64,000 nt of DNA from Paenibacillus sp. FSL R5-0912 (lineage in GTDB: Bacteria; Bacillota; Bacilli; Paenibacillales; Paenibacillaceae): the NCBI RefSeq assembly GCF_000758605.1, contig NZ_CP009282.1:558001-622000 (forward strand), read 5' to 3'. The number at the start of each line of letters is the position of its first letter. The stretch's first letter is position 1. This document shows, one piece after another, positions 35,182 to 45,694 of the stretch. The notes beneath the pieces were generated by a model. The model was not told the DNA's origin. It did no database searches and saw nothing but the letters and a program-made list of their open reading frames with translations. The position numbers and the translations under genes are program-made.

Positions 35182-38100
35182 ATGATTAAGCATCTGTATG
35201 CAATATGGTTAGGGGACGTATTATTTTGCTTCTCGGGTGAAACTTCTGAGCCGAAGGTGGACGCGTGGACACGCGTGATTAAACGGCTGGAATTTCGGAG
35301 TGGCTGGCGTCCTTTTGCGGGTGCTGCGCTGCGGCTGGCGGAAGTGAAGTATCCTGCTGCCGCCGCCGTGGAAGGGAAGACGGCGCGGCGCGGAATGCCG
35401 GGGCGCACCCTTGAAGGGCTGGCCCTGTCGCCCAAGGACGCTTTTGAGCTGCTCCTTGCCTGGGATGAGCAGGCAAGCCGCGCCCAGGGCATAGAGCCGG
35501 GCGGAGAACTGCGCTACTGGTCGGCTGCGGCCCGGTTTGCGCTGGAGCTGATGGGCAAGGGCGGGATTGTCCCCGGCGCTCAGCCGCCGCGCAAGGTGGG
35601 CTCACGCCGCCGCGGCGGCGAGCAGGCGGCAGCGGTATGCTGGTCGCCGGCTTTCCGGGAAGAGGCGGATAAGGAATTCTTCCTGCAGATGGCGGCTTCC
35701 ATGCCGGTGCTTGCGCTCGGCACTCACGTAGCCGAGGAGGGGGATCTGTCCTCGCGGGAGGAAGCAGGCGGGTATGTGCTCTATTCGTTCCTGCAGGCTG
35801 TGATGACAGCGGAGATCAAGAATGTGGTCGCGGCCAACGAGAGCGCACTGGGTCCATTCAAAGCGAACTACCGCCGCGGTTACTCGCCGCTTACTGAGCT
35901 GTGGTGGAACAGTCTGCTGACCGGCAGCCGGGATATCCCTGTTCAGGGGACTCCGGCTGAAGTGACCGAGCTTCTGGCTGCCGTGAGTGAGACGGCAGGC
36001 AACGAGGTGCCGCATTTCGAGACGGAGGAAGCACGCAGCGGACAGCTCAGCCTGGGCCTGCGGCTGGAGCCGCCTGCAACCGACAGTGAGCTGTGGCGGC
36101 TGACGTTCTGGGCGGAGAGCCGGGAGGAAGGTGAATTCTGGATTCCGGCCGAAGCGGTCTGGAGCAGCCGGGAACGGGAATTCACGCTGTGGGGCAAGCG
36201 CTACCGCAACATTCAGCAGCAGCTGCTTGCTGCGCTGGGGCGGGCAGCCAAGATCTCCCCGGACATTCAGCGAGCGCTGGCCGAACCGGCGCCGCGCGGG
36301 GTGGAGCTGCTTCCGGAGCGGCTGTATTTCTTCCTGAAGGAGAGTGTACAGCAGCTGCGTGAACGGGGAATTACGGTGCAGATGCCTTCACGCTGGAGCC
36401 GCGAAGGACGGCGGCGGATCGGGATGAGAATGAAGATGCAGCCGCCGCCGGGCGGAGTGGATGGGCCTGTACAAGCAGCGCTGGGCATGGAGGAGCTGAT
36501 CTCCTTCCGCATCGAAGCTTCCCTGGGCGATTCGGAGATCAGCGAGGACGAACTGAATGCGCTGGTGGAAGCCGGAGTGCCTTTTGTACGTTTCCGGGGT
36601 GAATGGATCGAAGTGGACCCGAAGGAGGTCCGTCAGGTCCTGAGATATATGAAGCGCAACGAGAGCGGAGAGATGACGGCAGCAGACTGGATGCGCCTGG
36701 AAGCCGAGGATGGCGAAGAACGGCTATGGAAGGGCATGTCGGTCACGGGCATGGAGACCTCCGGTTTACTGGCCTCTCTTATGCATGGCGATGTGCTGCG
36801 CGGGCTGCCCATGCGTCCGGTGCCGGATGATCTGAACGGTACCCTGCGGCCTTATCAGGAACGGGGATATCAATGGCTTACGGCGCTTAGCGGCCTTGGC
36901 TTCGGGGTCTGTCTGGCCGATGATATGGGGCTTGGCAAAACCGTGCAGGTGATCACCTGCCTGCTGGACCGTGCGCTGAATGCGCCGCCGGGAGAGAAGC
37001 GGGAGCCTGTGCTTATCCTCTGCCCGACCTCACTGCTGGGGAACTGGCAGCGGGAATTGCAGCGGTTTGCACCTTCGCTTAGTGTGCATATCCATCATGG
37101 CGGCCGTCGGGTACGCGGAGAAGGATTCACCGAGCTTGCCGCCAGCCATGAGATTGTACTGACTACGTATCATCTGGCAGGCCGGGACAGTGAGGATCTG
37201 GCCGGGGTGCGCTGGTCAACCGTTGTGCTGGATGAAGCGCAGTATATTAAGAACCACCGCACCAAACAGGCGCAGAGTGTCATGAAGCTGACCGCGCCGC
37301 ACCGGATTGCGATGACCGGTACCCCGGTAGAGAACCGGCTAGGCGAGCTGTGGTCGATCTTTCATTTCTTGAATCCGGGGTATCTCGGAACCTATCATTC
37401 CTTCCGCCAGCGGTATGTATCTGGCGAAGGCGGGGAACGGCTGCGTGAGCTTCACCGTCTCGTATCTCCATTCCTGCTGCGGCGCCTGAAGAGTGATCCC
37501 GATATTTCGAAGGATCTTCCCGAGAAGATCGAGCTGAAGTCGTATTGTCCGCTAACAGAAACGCAGGCAGCCCTGTATCAGGGCGTTGTGGATGAGATGC
37601 TTGGCGTAATCGGTGAGCGGTCGGGCATGGCCCGGCGGGGGCTGGTGCTGTCCTCCCTGACCAAGCTGAAGCAGATCTGTGATCATCCGCAGCTGTTCCG
37701 CAAGGATGACGGCCGGAGCCTGCGCAGTGAGCCCTCCGGCAAAATGGATGTGATGTTCGAGGTGCTGGACAGCATCTCCGAGCTTGGGGAGTCTGCGCTG
37801 ATCTTCACGCAGTATGTGGCGATGGGCGAGCTGCTCGTCAGCCGGCTGGCCAGAAGGTACGGGGAGACACCGCTCTTCCTGCATGGCGGCATTCCGAAGC
37901 GTGAACGCGACGAGATGGTGCATGCTTTTCAGGAGGGGGAGGGTCCTGCATTCTTCGTCCTGTCCCTCAAAGCCGGGGGCGTAGGCCTCAATCTGACCAG
38001 GGCCAATCATGTGCTGCATTACGACCGCTGGTGGAACCCGGCAGTTGAGAACCAGGCTACGGACCGGGCATTCCGGATCGGACAGCACAAGAATGTTCAG

Positions 38101-38271
38101 GTGCATAAGCTGATCTGCCAGGGAACGCTGGAGGAACGGATCGATGAACTGATTGAACGTAAAAAAAGTCTGTCCGAGCAGGTTGTCGGCTCCGGCGAGA
38201 ATTGGTTGACCGAAATGTCCAACCATGAGCTGAAGGAGCTTATCGAACTGCAAGGACAGGACTGGATGTAA
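35182..38271 (+). CDS. SNF2-family DNA helicase/translocase
   Basis: Protein of 1029 residues. The N-terminal 540 residues are a bacterial SNF2-associated region, followed by an SF2 ATPase: Walker A DMGLGKT (581-587), LILCPTSLLGNW, DEAQ in VVLDEAQYIKN, MTGTPVENRLGELW, and helicase C-terminal motifs FTQYVAMG, LHGGIPKRERDEM, LKAGGVGLNLT, DRWWNPAVENQATDRAFRIGQ. It is of the B. subtilis YwqA type. Such proteins remodel protein-DNA complexes. GGAG before ATG 35182 is a modest ribosome-binding site. It is followed closely by a gene of unknown function that is probably in the same operon. Confidence 0.93.
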   Translation: MIKHLYAIWLGDVLFCFSGETSEPKVDAWTRVIKRLEFRSGWRPFAGAALRLAEVKYPAAAAVEGKTARRGMPGRTLEGLALSPKDAFELLLAWDEQASRAQGIEPGGELRYWSAAARFALELMGKGGIVPGAQPPRKVGSRRRGGEQAAAVCWSPAFREEADKEFFLQMAASMPVLALGTHVAEEGDLSSREEAGGYVLYSFLQAVMTAEIKNVVAANESALGPFKANYRRGYSPLTELWWNSLLTGSRDIPVQGTPAEVTELLAAVSETAGNEVPHFETEEARSGQLSLGLRLEPPATDSELWRLTFWAESREEGEFWIPAEAVWSSREREFTLWGKRYRNIQQQLLAALGRAAKISPDIQRALAEPAPRGVELLPERLYFFLKESVQQLRERGITVQMPSRWSREGRRRIGMRMKMQPPPGGVDGPVQAALGMEELISFRIEASLGDSEISEDELNALVEAGVPFVRFRGEWIEVDPKEVRQVLRYMKRNESGEMTAADWMRLEAEDGEERLWKGMSVTGMETSGLLASLMHGDVLRGLPMRPVPDDLNGTLRPYQERGYQWLTALSGLGFGVCLADDMGLGKTVQVITCLLDRALNAPPGEKREPVLILCPTSLLGNWQRELQRFAPSLSVHIHHGGRRVRGEGFTELAASHEIVLTTYHLAGRDSEDLAGVRWSTVVLDEAQYIKNHRTKQAQSVMKLTAPHRIAMTGTPVENRLGELWSIFHFLNPGYLGTYHSFRQRYVSGEGGERLRELHRLVSPFLLRRLKSDPDISKDLPEKIELKSYCPLTETQAALYQGVVDEMLGVIGERSGMARRGLVLSSLTKLKQICDHPQLFRKDDGRSLRSEPSGKMDVMFEVLDSISELGESALIFTQYVAMGELLVSRLARRYGETPLFLHGGIPKRERDEMVHAFQEGEGPAFFVLSLKAGGVGLNLTRANHVLHYDRWWNPAVENQATDRAFRIGQHKNVQVHKLICQGTLEERIDELIERKKSLSEQVVGSGENWLTEMSNHELKELIELQGQDWM

Positions 38272-38305
38272 ATGATAGTTGTATGGCAGAAAGAGGGGAA
38301 CATCC

Positions 38306-39094
38306 ATGATTGAACTGCTGGAGTTGAAGCTGGAGGTGCTGCCGGGAAAGATCAAAGCCACCGGGAGCCTGGGAACCGCCGCTGCGGAAGGTGTAGGCAG
38401 ACGGAACGGCAAACCCGGTGCAGTTGCAGAGGAACAAGCGCAGCGCGCGGTGTTCACTTTGCATATTCCGGAATGGACGGCCGCCCGGAAGAATGAGGTG
38501 CTGCTACAGCTCTCTGCGCATCCGGGTGAATTGTATGAGCTGCTCCAGGGCAGCCTGGAAGGCGGGCTTGCTGCCCTTGAGGTGCTGCCTGCTGATGCTG
38601 AACTCGAAGAGGCGGCCAATGAACAAGGCACAGGCTTGCTGCCCGCCGGGGAGCTGCTGCTTCGGGTGAAGCAGCAGCTAACGAAGGAGCCGCTGCTGGC
38701 TTTTGCCCTGCGCGGCCTGTCCAAGGAGGAACTGCTCTCCGGGGTGTTTGCTCTCTGGGCGGAGCAGGAGAATGAGCGGGTTATTGAAGAGGGGGCTCCT
38801 CCCCCTGTAACGCTTGCTTCCGAGTTGGCCCGGCTGGAACGTAAAGGTCCGGCGGTGTCCTCGGGAGAATGGCTGGCCGAGGCGGCTGCGGAGGGCTCGC
38901 TCCATCAGCCGGGGCCGCTGTTTCATGAGATCTCTGCCCGGCCATTTCCGGCAATGCCTGATGTCATTGAACCGGAAGAGGACTGGAGCTCGCTGCTGCC
39001 GCAGACGCCTAAGGCCCGGGAAGGACTTGCCCTGCTGATGCGCCGGGTATCGGAAGCCGCCGCCAAACGTGCGGCTGGCTTGAATAAATTGTAA
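38306..39094 (+). CDS. Hypothetical partner of the SNF2 gene, 262 aa
   Basis: Protein of 262 residues; start ATG 38306 after AGAGGGGAA, 34 bases past the helicase stop. Acidic and Ala/Leu/Glu-rich, helical, no membrane segment, no cysteines. Distinctive stretches: MIELLELKLEVLPGKIKATG and a Pro-rich linker PMPDVIEPEEDWSSLLPQTP variant near residue 225. I do not recognise the family. The tight linkage suggests it assists the helicase. Confidence 0.7.
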   Translation: MIELLELKLEVLPGKIKATGSLGTAAAEGVGRRNGKPGAVAEEQAQRAVFTLHIPEWTAARKNEVLLQLSAHPGELYELLQGSLEGGLAALEVLPADAELEEAANEQGTGLLPAGELLLRVKQQLTKEPLLAFALRGLSKEELLSGVFALWAEQENERVIEEGAPPPVTLASELARLERKGPAVSSGEWLAEAAAEGSLHQPGPLFHEISARPFPAMPDVIEPEEDWSSLLPQTPKAREGLALLMRRVSEAAAKRAAGLNKL

Positions 39095-39107
39095 GCGCAC
39101 AACGCCA

Positions 39108-39155
39108 ATAAAGGCAGTACTTTAACATCCTAGCTGTTAAAGTACTGCCTTTATT
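39108..39155. terminator. Bidirectional terminator
   Basis: Perfect arms AAAGGCAGTACTTTAACA and TGTTAAAGTACTGCCTTT with T/A-rich ends, serving the convergent genes on both sides. Confidence 0.9.
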
Positions 39156-39169
39156 GTATACAAATATAT

Positions 39170-39901
39170 TTATACTAAGGGGTCATTACTTTTGCCATCC
39201 GCTTCTGACAGTTCGAGGATCTCCCGGCGCAGGCGGAGCATCTTCTGATCCAGTTCATCAGCGGCACGTGCAGCCTCTTTTAATTCCTCAGCCACATGCG
39301 GCGGTAGCTGTTTGTCAAATTTATAGTAGAGAATATGCTCCATGCTGGCCCAGAAATCCATAGCGAGTGTACGGAGCTGAATTTCGGCTTTGACCCAGCG
39401 GGTTCCTTCCAGCAGCACAAGGGGGATGGCGACGATAAGATGCAGACTCTGGTAGCCATTTGGCTTCGGATGGGCGATGTAATCCTTGATTTCCAGCACG
39501 CGGATATCCTCGCGCGCGCACAGGTGATCCACCAGCCGGTAAATATCCTTCACAAAAGCACAGACGATCCGCATACCTGCAATATCGTGAATGTGCTGCT
39601 CCATATTCTCCAGCGTGAAATCATGGCCTTTGCGTTCCATCTTCTGTACAATGCTCTTCGGTTCCTTAATGCGTGACTTCACATGCTCAATGGGACTGAA
39701 GCCGTCGCGTACCTGCCACTCTGTACGGATGACATCAATTTTATTCTCAAGCTCATTCAGAGCATGTCGGTAAAGCGCCGGCAAAGCTTTGAAATTCTCA
39801 ACCTGCTTGGCAAAATCTTCGTGTACCTGCCACTTCTGCATATCCTTCACATGGACCTGCAACTTGTGTAGTGTAACCTGTGTACTATCGTATTCTTCCA
39901 C
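39170..39901 (-). CDS. Small alarmone synthetase (RelA/SpoT domain only)
   Basis: Protein of 243 residues from GTG 39901 behind GGGAG. Only the (p)ppGpp synthetase domain is present; no HD hydrolase or TGS domain. Motifs: RIKEPKSIVQKM, IHDIAGMRIVCAFVKDIY, the G-loop KPNGYQSLHLIVAIP, and EIQLRTLAMDFWASMEH. It makes (p)ppGpp or pGpp from GTP/GDP and ATP. It belongs to the YjbM/YwaC (SAS1/SAS2) group; which of the two is not resolved. Confidence 0.9.
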   Translation of the reverse strand: MEEYDSTQVTLHKLQVHVKDMQKWQVHEDFAKQVENFKALPALYRHALNELENKIDVIRTEWQVRDGFSPIEHVKSRIKEPKSIVQKMERKGHDFTLENMEQHIHDIAGMRIVCAFVKDIYRLVDHLCAREDIRVLEIKDYIAHPKPNGYQSLHLIVAIPLVLLEGTRWVKAEIQLRTLAMDFWASMEHILYYKFDKQLPPHVAEELKEAARAADELDQKMLRLRREILELSEADGKSNDPLV

Positions 39902-40145
39902 TGAAACTCTCCCGGTATTCGTTATTTGTGACTGTAGACCATGAACGGATGACTACGGCGTTCGCATAAAATGCGCTGCAGTTTATGTGATTCTATTTTA
40001 ACCGAAGTACAGCCCCGGAAGCAAAACAAAGCCGGATGAAGCCGAAGAGAAACATTCTTCCCGCAGCAGCGTATTAGCTCACTATAGGCCTATCTATCTG
40101 GCGGGACGGGGCTTTACGTTCCAGATTAGGGCGGCAGAGGCGTTT

Positions 40146-40520
40146 CTACTTGTTAGTCGGAGAACCGCCGCCGTACCCTTCATCCTGATAGCCGGTATTT
40201 CCGAGCCTCTGCAGAACATTCATTTCATCAATGAGCCGGCGCGTTTCGTCTGTGCCGTGGTCATGCAAATACTGGAACAGATGAATGGTGGCATCGTCAA
40301 ACTGCTCCGCAGCATCATCATGATCGGCTGATTTATAGGGGACAAAAGCACGCCGGAAGGCATAGTCGTCCTCACCGGCAAGACCTTTCAGAAGATCCTG
40401 GAGCACGGTAAGCTCTTCATCCGAGAGCAGAACCTCAAATTCGTTCGAGTCGTTACGCACATCCTGAATCAGGCCATGATTCACGGATACGAAATATCGT
40501 TTATGGTTATCGTTAGGCAA
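40146..40520 (-). CDS. Hypothetical protein, 124 aa
   Basis: From TTG 40520, seven bases after GGAGGGA. Acidic and soluble. It reads KRYFVSVNHGLIQDV, then FEVLLSDEELTVLQDLLKGLAG, YAFRRAFVPYKSADHDDA and a Gly-rich tail. The middle could be a small alpha/beta domain. No family recognised. Monocistronic. Confidence 0.65.
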   Translation of the reverse strand: MPNDNHKRYFVSVNHGLIQDVRNDSNEFEVLLSDEELTVLQDLLKGLAGEDDYAFRRAFVPYKSADHDDAAEQFDDATIHLFQYLHDHGTDETRRLIDEMNVLQRLGNTGYQDEGYGGGSPTNK

Positions 40521-40710
40521 TGTTATCCCTCCATTATTCGATAATGTTCGTCATGTAGTATTTAACACCTGACGACAAATAATGAATCTGTCAGGGACTT
40601 TTGGTATGATAGAGTCACGTTTCCACTGCTGTACGGAGCGATAACGATGTATGGGGTTATTTTGCGGCTGCGAATCAGCCTATTCTCACTCTGGAGAAGG
40701 AGGAACTACA

Positions 40711-41511
40711 ATGAATTTTCTGCAACGCATTAAAGACGGTGCCAGCCGGGTGAGTGAAAAAGCGCAAAGCTCGGTGGAAGTAGGCAAGCTGAACGGGCAA
40801 ATTTCTGATATCGAACATGAGATGCAACTTGAATTTTTGAAAATGGGAAAGCTTTTCTACGAAGGATATCGTTCCAGAGATATGTCGGTGGCAGAGGGGC
40901 AGATGATCGAGCTGGCGCGCGGCTGTAACAAGCTTCAGGAGCAGATTGAGGGCGTGCGCTCAAGAATTGCCGAACTAAAGAATGAACGGCTCTGTGCCTG
41001 CGGCCAAATCGTAGCACTGGATGCCAACTTCTGCCCGCACTGCGGACGCAAGCTTGAGGAGCTGCCACTGCGCAAGGAACCGGTGCTGCGCAAGGAACCG
41101 GCGCAGGCCGTTACGGTACATACCGTACATGAGCACGAAGATGAGGAAGATCAGTACTACGGTGAGGAAGAATTGACAGAAGCGGAGCGGGAACTCGCTA
41201 AGAGACCTGAACAGCCTGTCCAGTACGCCGAAGCCTTGACGGAAATTGAAGTGGAACCGGAGCCTGAAGAGTATGAACGGGTTCTTCCGGATACAGAACG
41301 GGGCCGCCGTGAGGCCGATGAACTGGAGCGTGAACGTGAGCGCCAGCTGGAGCTGGACCGCCGGATCCGCGACTGGAAAGCCAGTGAGCCTGCAGAAGAG
41401 ACTGCCGTCAGCGAATCGGGTACACGGGATATTGTGAAATGCCAGATTTGCCGCGCCGATCTGCCGAAAGGCTCAATGTGGTGCCCGCGCTGCGGTTCGG
41501 AGCAAATTTAG
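40711..41511 (+). CDS. Double zinc-ribbon protein, 266 aa
   Basis: The start is ATG 40711 after GAAGGAGGAA. The N-terminal 90 residues are helical and coiled-coil-like. A first zinc ribbon (CACGQIV..FCPHCGRKL), a long acidic Glu-rich linker, and a second ribbon at the C-terminus (VKCQICRADLPKGSMWCPRCG) follow. Cytoplasmic. Tandem C-x-x-C knuckles at both ends suggest a protein- or nucleic acid-binding scaffold. Function unknown. Confidence 0.8.
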   Translation: MNFLQRIKDGASRVSEKAQSSVEVGKLNGQISDIEHEMQLEFLKMGKLFYEGYRSRDMSVAEGQMIELARGCNKLQEQIEGVRSRIAELKNERLCACGQIVALDANFCPHCGRKLEELPLRKEPVLRKEPAQAVTVHTVHEHEDEEDQYYGEEELTEAERELAKRPEQPVQYAEALTEIEVEPEPEEYERVLPDTERGRREADELERERERQLELDRRIRDWKASEPAEETAVSESGTRDIVKCQICRADLPKGSMWCPRCGSEQI

Positions 41512-41547
41512 ACAGGGTTAGACAGACAGCTTAGGGGGACAACATAG

Positions 41548-42366
41548 ATGGAACAGTTGCTGCTGCATCTGCGCAATTTGGGTTTCACAGAGATGGAATC
41601 CAAAATTATGGTTGAGCTGGCCACCAAGGGCCAGGCTTCGGGCTACGAAGTGGCAAAGCAGCTAGGAGTATCAAGATCGAATGTATATGCGGCGCTTCAG
41701 CGCCTGACTCAGCAAGGCTACGTACGCTGCGGGGAAGGGGAGCCGGCCCGCTACAGCGTGCTGGACCCGGAAGAGCTGGCGACGATGATATCCGGCCGGG
41801 TACAGGCGTCGCTGGCCTACATGGAAAGTGAAATGCCGCGCGGAGGCCCGGTCAGCCCTTCATTTTATAACGTGGAAGGTGACCGCAACGTAACGGGAGC
41901 GCTGATCCGCCAGCTCAATCTCGCGGCTCAGGAGATCGTGGTTGATGTATGGCGGGAGGAAGCCTCGCTGCTGCGCAGTGAGCTGGAGCAGGCAGAGCTG
42001 CGCGGAGTGAAGCTGCTGTGGGCTTTTGACGGCGGCAACGCGGCCTCTGCGCCATACCCGATATGGCCGCCGCTGGACGGTAAGCCACAGCGCAGCGGGG
42101 GGCGGAAGTTTTCTTTTGTCATCGACCGTTCCTGGTGTATGCTGGGCATGCGTTATGAGGACGGAACTGCGCAGGCGGTGGTTACCGAGCACCCGGTGCT
42201 CGTGGAGCTGCTGCTGAATCATTTTACACAGGAAATGGTATTGTTCGAGCTTGAAGAAGATATGGGACCTCAGCTGCAGAAGCGGTACGGGGAACGCTAT
42301 GGCCGGATTTACAGCAAATATGTATTGCATGACCAGGATGAAGCCGGGGAAGAACAGGCGGAGTAG
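41548..42366 (+). CDS. TrmB family transcriptional regulator
   Basis: Protein of 272 residues, start ATG 41548 after TAGGGGGAC. The N-terminal winged helix (LRNLGFTEMESKIMVELA, GYEVAKQLGVSRSNVYAALQ, GYVRCGEGEPARYSV) is typical of TrmB. The C-terminal two thirds resemble the PLD-like effector domain (EIVVDVWREEASLLRSEL). TrmB proteins sense sugars in archaea; the ligand here is unknown. The genes downstream (42409, xpt) may or may not be under its control. Confidence 0.85.
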   Translation: MEQLLLHLRNLGFTEMESKIMVELATKGQASGYEVAKQLGVSRSNVYAALQRLTQQGYVRCGEGEPARYSVLDPEELATMISGRVQASLAYMESEMPRGGPVSPSFYNVEGDRNVTGALIRQLNLAAQEIVVDVWREEASLLRSELEQAELRGVKLLWAFDGGNAASAPYPIWPPLDGKPQRSGGRKFSFVIDRSWCMLGMRYEDGTAQAVVTEHPVLVELLLNHFTQEMVLFELEEDMGPQLQKRYGERYGRIYSKYVLHDQDEAGEEQAE

Positions 42367-42408
42367 CTCCTGAGATGCAGAGGGTACTAAGCTAGGGAGG
42401 TGACAAGC

Positions 42409-42714
42409 GTGGAGTGTATTGTTCATTTTGATGTGCAGCATTCGGAAGGCGTGAAGCCGTTACGCGGATTGCTGTTTTTGGACGAAGGGAAGACCCCGGG
42501 AGAGCAGGATTTAATCGGCATGTTCAAGGACATGAATTTTAATGTCCGGCTTGAGGACCGGGAGAAGTTAGTGTTCAAACCTGTAGCACCTGGAGAGAAG
42601 TATTCAGAGATTCGGATTACGAGCTTTGACAACGGCAAAAAGAACAGCAAGCAGGATAACGAGCTGAAGTCGATTGTCGGTAACCTGCTGCCCCAGAAAC
42701 CTACGGGGCTGTAG
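42409..42714 (+). CDS. Hypothetical protein, 101 aa
   Basis: From GTG 42409, eight bases after GGGAGG; another GTG at 42400 lies inside that site. Small alpha/beta protein: ECIVHFDVQHSEGVKPLRGLLF, FKDMNFNVRLEDREKLVFKPV, and a Lys-rich end. No family recognised. It lies between the TrmB gene and xpt with gaps of about 42 bases, so likely in one transcript. Confidence 0.65.
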   Translation: MECIVHFDVQHSEGVKPLRGLLFLDEGKTPGEQDLIGMFKDMNFNVRLEDREKLVFKPVAPGEKYSEIRITSFDNGKKNSKQDNELKSIVGNLLPQKPTGL

Positions 42715-43332
<618 letters not shown>

Positions 43333-43370
43333 GGAATACTGCCGAGTGGACTTTTGCGGCAGACGTAAAT

Positions 43371-43410
43371 AACAGGCAGGCCCCCGGAAGGAATCGGGGG
43401 CCTGCCTGTT
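43371..43410 (+). terminator. Intrinsic terminator of xpt
   Basis: Perfect 16-base arms beginning AACAGGCAGGCCCCCG around an eight-base loop, with a T-rich exit. Confidence 0.9.
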
Positions 43411-43607
43411 TGTGTTTGAAGGCGGGCATAGGTAGTGCAGCTGAGGGGGAGTGCCTGTTTGTGCTTATAGGCAGAGCGCAAATAGCGCGGCTGAAGCTGC
43501 AGGGGGTGGGGTGCTAGCTGCAGCCCCGACTAAAAGCAGAAGCGCTCGCGGCTGGACGCCTACTGCGTGCGGCCAGCCCTACGCCTCCTGTGCTTCGGTT
43601 AGGCGAA

Positions 43608-43686
43608 GCGGACTCCAGTGCGCTTATTTGGTCATTTGGGGTATCATATTGATCCATTTGTGAGGGATAGCGGAATCTCAGTCCGC
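43608..43686. repeat. Dispersed repeat with inverted ends, copy 1
   Basis: It starts GAAGCGGACT, continues CGCTTATTTGGTCATTTG and ends GAATCTCAGTCCGC. The ends GCGGACT and AGTCCGC are inverted. A related copy lies at 52104-52186. The rest of the 615-base gap (43333-43947) has no credible gene. Confidence 0.6.
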
Positions 43687-43699
43687 AAGTCAACTAAAA

Positions 43700-43745
43700 A
43701 CCCCCTTGCCGGAGAGAATAAGGTCCTCTCAGTCCGCAAGGGGGT
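43700..43745 (-). terminator. Hairpin, likely terminator of the lipid-kinase gene
   Basis: Arms ACCCCCTTGC and GCAAGGGGGT with inner GGAGAG/CTCTCC-type pairing. It lies some 200 bases past the minus-strand stop, so its assignment is tentative. It also contains CTCTCAGTCCGCAAG, which repeats the end of the dispersed element just before it. Confidence 0.5.
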
Positions 43746-43947
43746 ACATAGTGGTTAGATAATGGCTAGATCGCCGGAACGTCGTTGGTGGAAGCAGCCT
43801 TAAGCAGTAAAGGGTGCGTTGGCTGCTGCGACTGTGGACGGTACCGGCTGCAAGCATTGAGACCACAGGCAGCCGCTTTTGCCGGCGCAGCCGTTAGCTT
43901 AACCGGCTGCGCCATGCTTCCCACAGCCGCAGCGGCACGAGCCCCGC

Positions 43948-44895
43948 CTAGCCGCTCGCGTGGCACGGCCCGGCTGCGCCCTGCGCGCCGGCCGCCGCCA
44001 GCGGCGAGAGCACGCGCAGTGCCCCCGGCTCGCAGCGCACGGCCAGCGGCGCGGTGCCGAGGGCCTCGCCGTCGCCGATGGCATGGCGCGGCTGCGCGAA
44101 GTGGACGGCTACGCTGCGTCCGCGCAGCATGGTGACGTAGGGCAACGCAACGTGCTTGCCCTTCACCACCGTCGGGAACAGCCGCAGCAACTGCCCGCGG
44201 CTGATCCCGTGGACAACGCAGACGTCGAGCAGGCCGTCGCCTGACTCCGCCTGCGGGCAGATCAGCAGCCCGCCGCCGTAGCTGGGCAGGTTGCAGACCG
44301 AGACCAGCCACGCCCGGTCGAAGGTCTGCTCCCTGCCGTCGCAGGTCACGCTGACCCGGCAGGACTTGAAGGTAATCAGCGTATGCAGAATGCCGATGAT
44401 ATAAGCCAGGCGGCCGGCGCCGATGGCATTGCACAGCCGTTTGTAGCGGCTGTTGTTCACATTGACGGCTACCTGGGCATCGAAGCCGCTGGCTACGGCG
44501 GTCAGGGTGAGCCCATCCGCGCCCGAGAGCAGATCAGCTTCGAGGCAGCGGTCCTGCAGCGCGTTATCCAGCGCGGCCTCCGGGGTGAGCGGGATGCCGA
44601 ATCCCCGCGCGGTGTCGTTGCCGGAGCCCGCGGGGATTACGCCGAGCGGCACCCCTCTGCGCCGCAGTGCGCCTAGCACGCTGTGGATCGTGCCGTCTCC
44701 GCCGATAACGATGGCGGCGCGCCAGTCCTCGCGGCGGGCAAGGGCGTGCAGCACCTGATTCTCCGCGCTGTCTGCGCTTTGAGTGAACAGCGCTTCATGC
44801 GGAATGGCGCGCACCTTGAGCATGGCTTCAACGGTATGCCAAGTCCGCCGCCCCGCTCCGCCGCCCGAGCGGGAATTTATGATCAATAAATACAT
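43948..44895 (-). CDS. Diacylglycerol/lipid kinase (YegS/DgkB type)
   Basis: Protein of 315 residues. The start is ATG 44895 after GGGGGAA; the longer frame to 44961 has no such site. It has the DAGK catalytic domain: LLIINSRSGGGAGRR, the GGDGTIHSVL nucleotide motif, GVIPAGSGNDTARGFG, and a C-terminal beta domain with DGEALGTAPLAVRCEPGALRV. It phosphorylates diacylglycerol or related lipids using ATP. The GC content is very high (about 65 percent) over most of the gene. Confidence 0.88.
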   Translation of the reverse strand: MYLLIINSRSGGGAGRRTWHTVEAMLKVRAIPHEALFTQSADSAENQVLHALARREDWRAAIVIGGDGTIHSVLGALRRRGVPLGVIPAGSGNDTARGFGIPLTPEAALDNALQDRCLEADLLSGADGLTLTAVASGFDAQVAVNVNNSRYKRLCNAIGAGRLAYIIGILHTLITFKSCRVSVTCDGREQTFDRAWLVSVCNLPSYGGGLLICPQAESGDGLLDVCVVHGISRGQLLRLFPTVVKGKHVALPYVTMLRGRSVAVHFAQPRHAIGDGEALGTAPLAVRCEPGALRVLSPLAAAGAQGAAGPCHASG

Positions 44896-44981
44896 GGATG
44901 TTCCCCCAGCCTGTAATGTTTCCTGTATGTCCTGATTCCATTGTACGGAGAGGACAGGCAAAAGGGAATCTTTTTTACCGG

Positions 44982-45320
44982 TTACAGCTGCCGCAGCTGA
45001 CTCTCGGCGATTGCTCCTGCCCAGGGCAGCCTATACCATCTTCCGCCCAGTGCGTGGTAGATCATCAGCAGCCATACGGCAAAGCCCAGCAGGGAGAGAA
45101 GGGCGGCCGCGACAGGACCGAGAAAAGGGATGAAGCCGCTCAGTACATGGGCTACCATCAGCGCTCCGAAGGCAATCAGGGATTGCAGCGAGTGGAACAG
45201 GACGAACCGGCTGCGCTTCTCCAGCGCGAGGAACACAATGGCACCAATGAACGGGAAGAAGTAACACAAGGCGGCGGCAATATTATCGGGCAATCCGGTG
45301 GAAGATCTGAAAGGGGACAA
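44982..45320 (-). CDS. DUF4870 membrane protein
   Basis: Protein of about 112 residues with three membrane helices: NIAAALCYFFPFIGAIVFLALE, FHSLQSLIAFGALMVAHVL and a last WLLMIYHALGGRWYRLP segment, which is the pattern of DUF4870/YlaC-like proteins. The start is uncertain: GTG 45329 sits directly on the AAGGAG site, whereas TTG 45320 has a nine-base spacing and is preferred. Function unknown. Confidence 0.75.
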   Translation of the reverse strand: MSPFRSSTGLPDNIAAALCYFFPFIGAIVFLALEKRSRFVLFHSLQSLIAFGALMVAHVLSGFIPFLGPVAAALLSLLGFAVWLLMIYHALGGRWYRLPWAGAIAESQLRQL

Positions 45321-45694
45321 AGGGCTCACTCTCCTTGGTTTGGAGAAGAAAGGTACGGATAATCAACCTTCTTCCCTTCAAGCCTATGAAGAATCACGTT
45401 AAAGTATGAACTGCACTGGGGATATGTCCAATATTTTCTGCAGCATTGGGTAGACTAATATTAGGTTCCCGCTGCTGGCGGTAGACATACAATAAATTTT
45501 AGCCAGAGAGAGCGGGAGGCGCGGTTGAGGTCAGGTTAGGAGTAGTGGTTGTAGCGGAAAATGAGGATCTTACTTAACGTGGAAGCTAAAGAAGTATAAA
45601 AAATTTCCATTCGCATATTTTACAAGGAAAGGTGGAACTTGGACTGGAATATGATACAATATAACGATAAAGCCCGAAAGGAGTGATTCAGCAA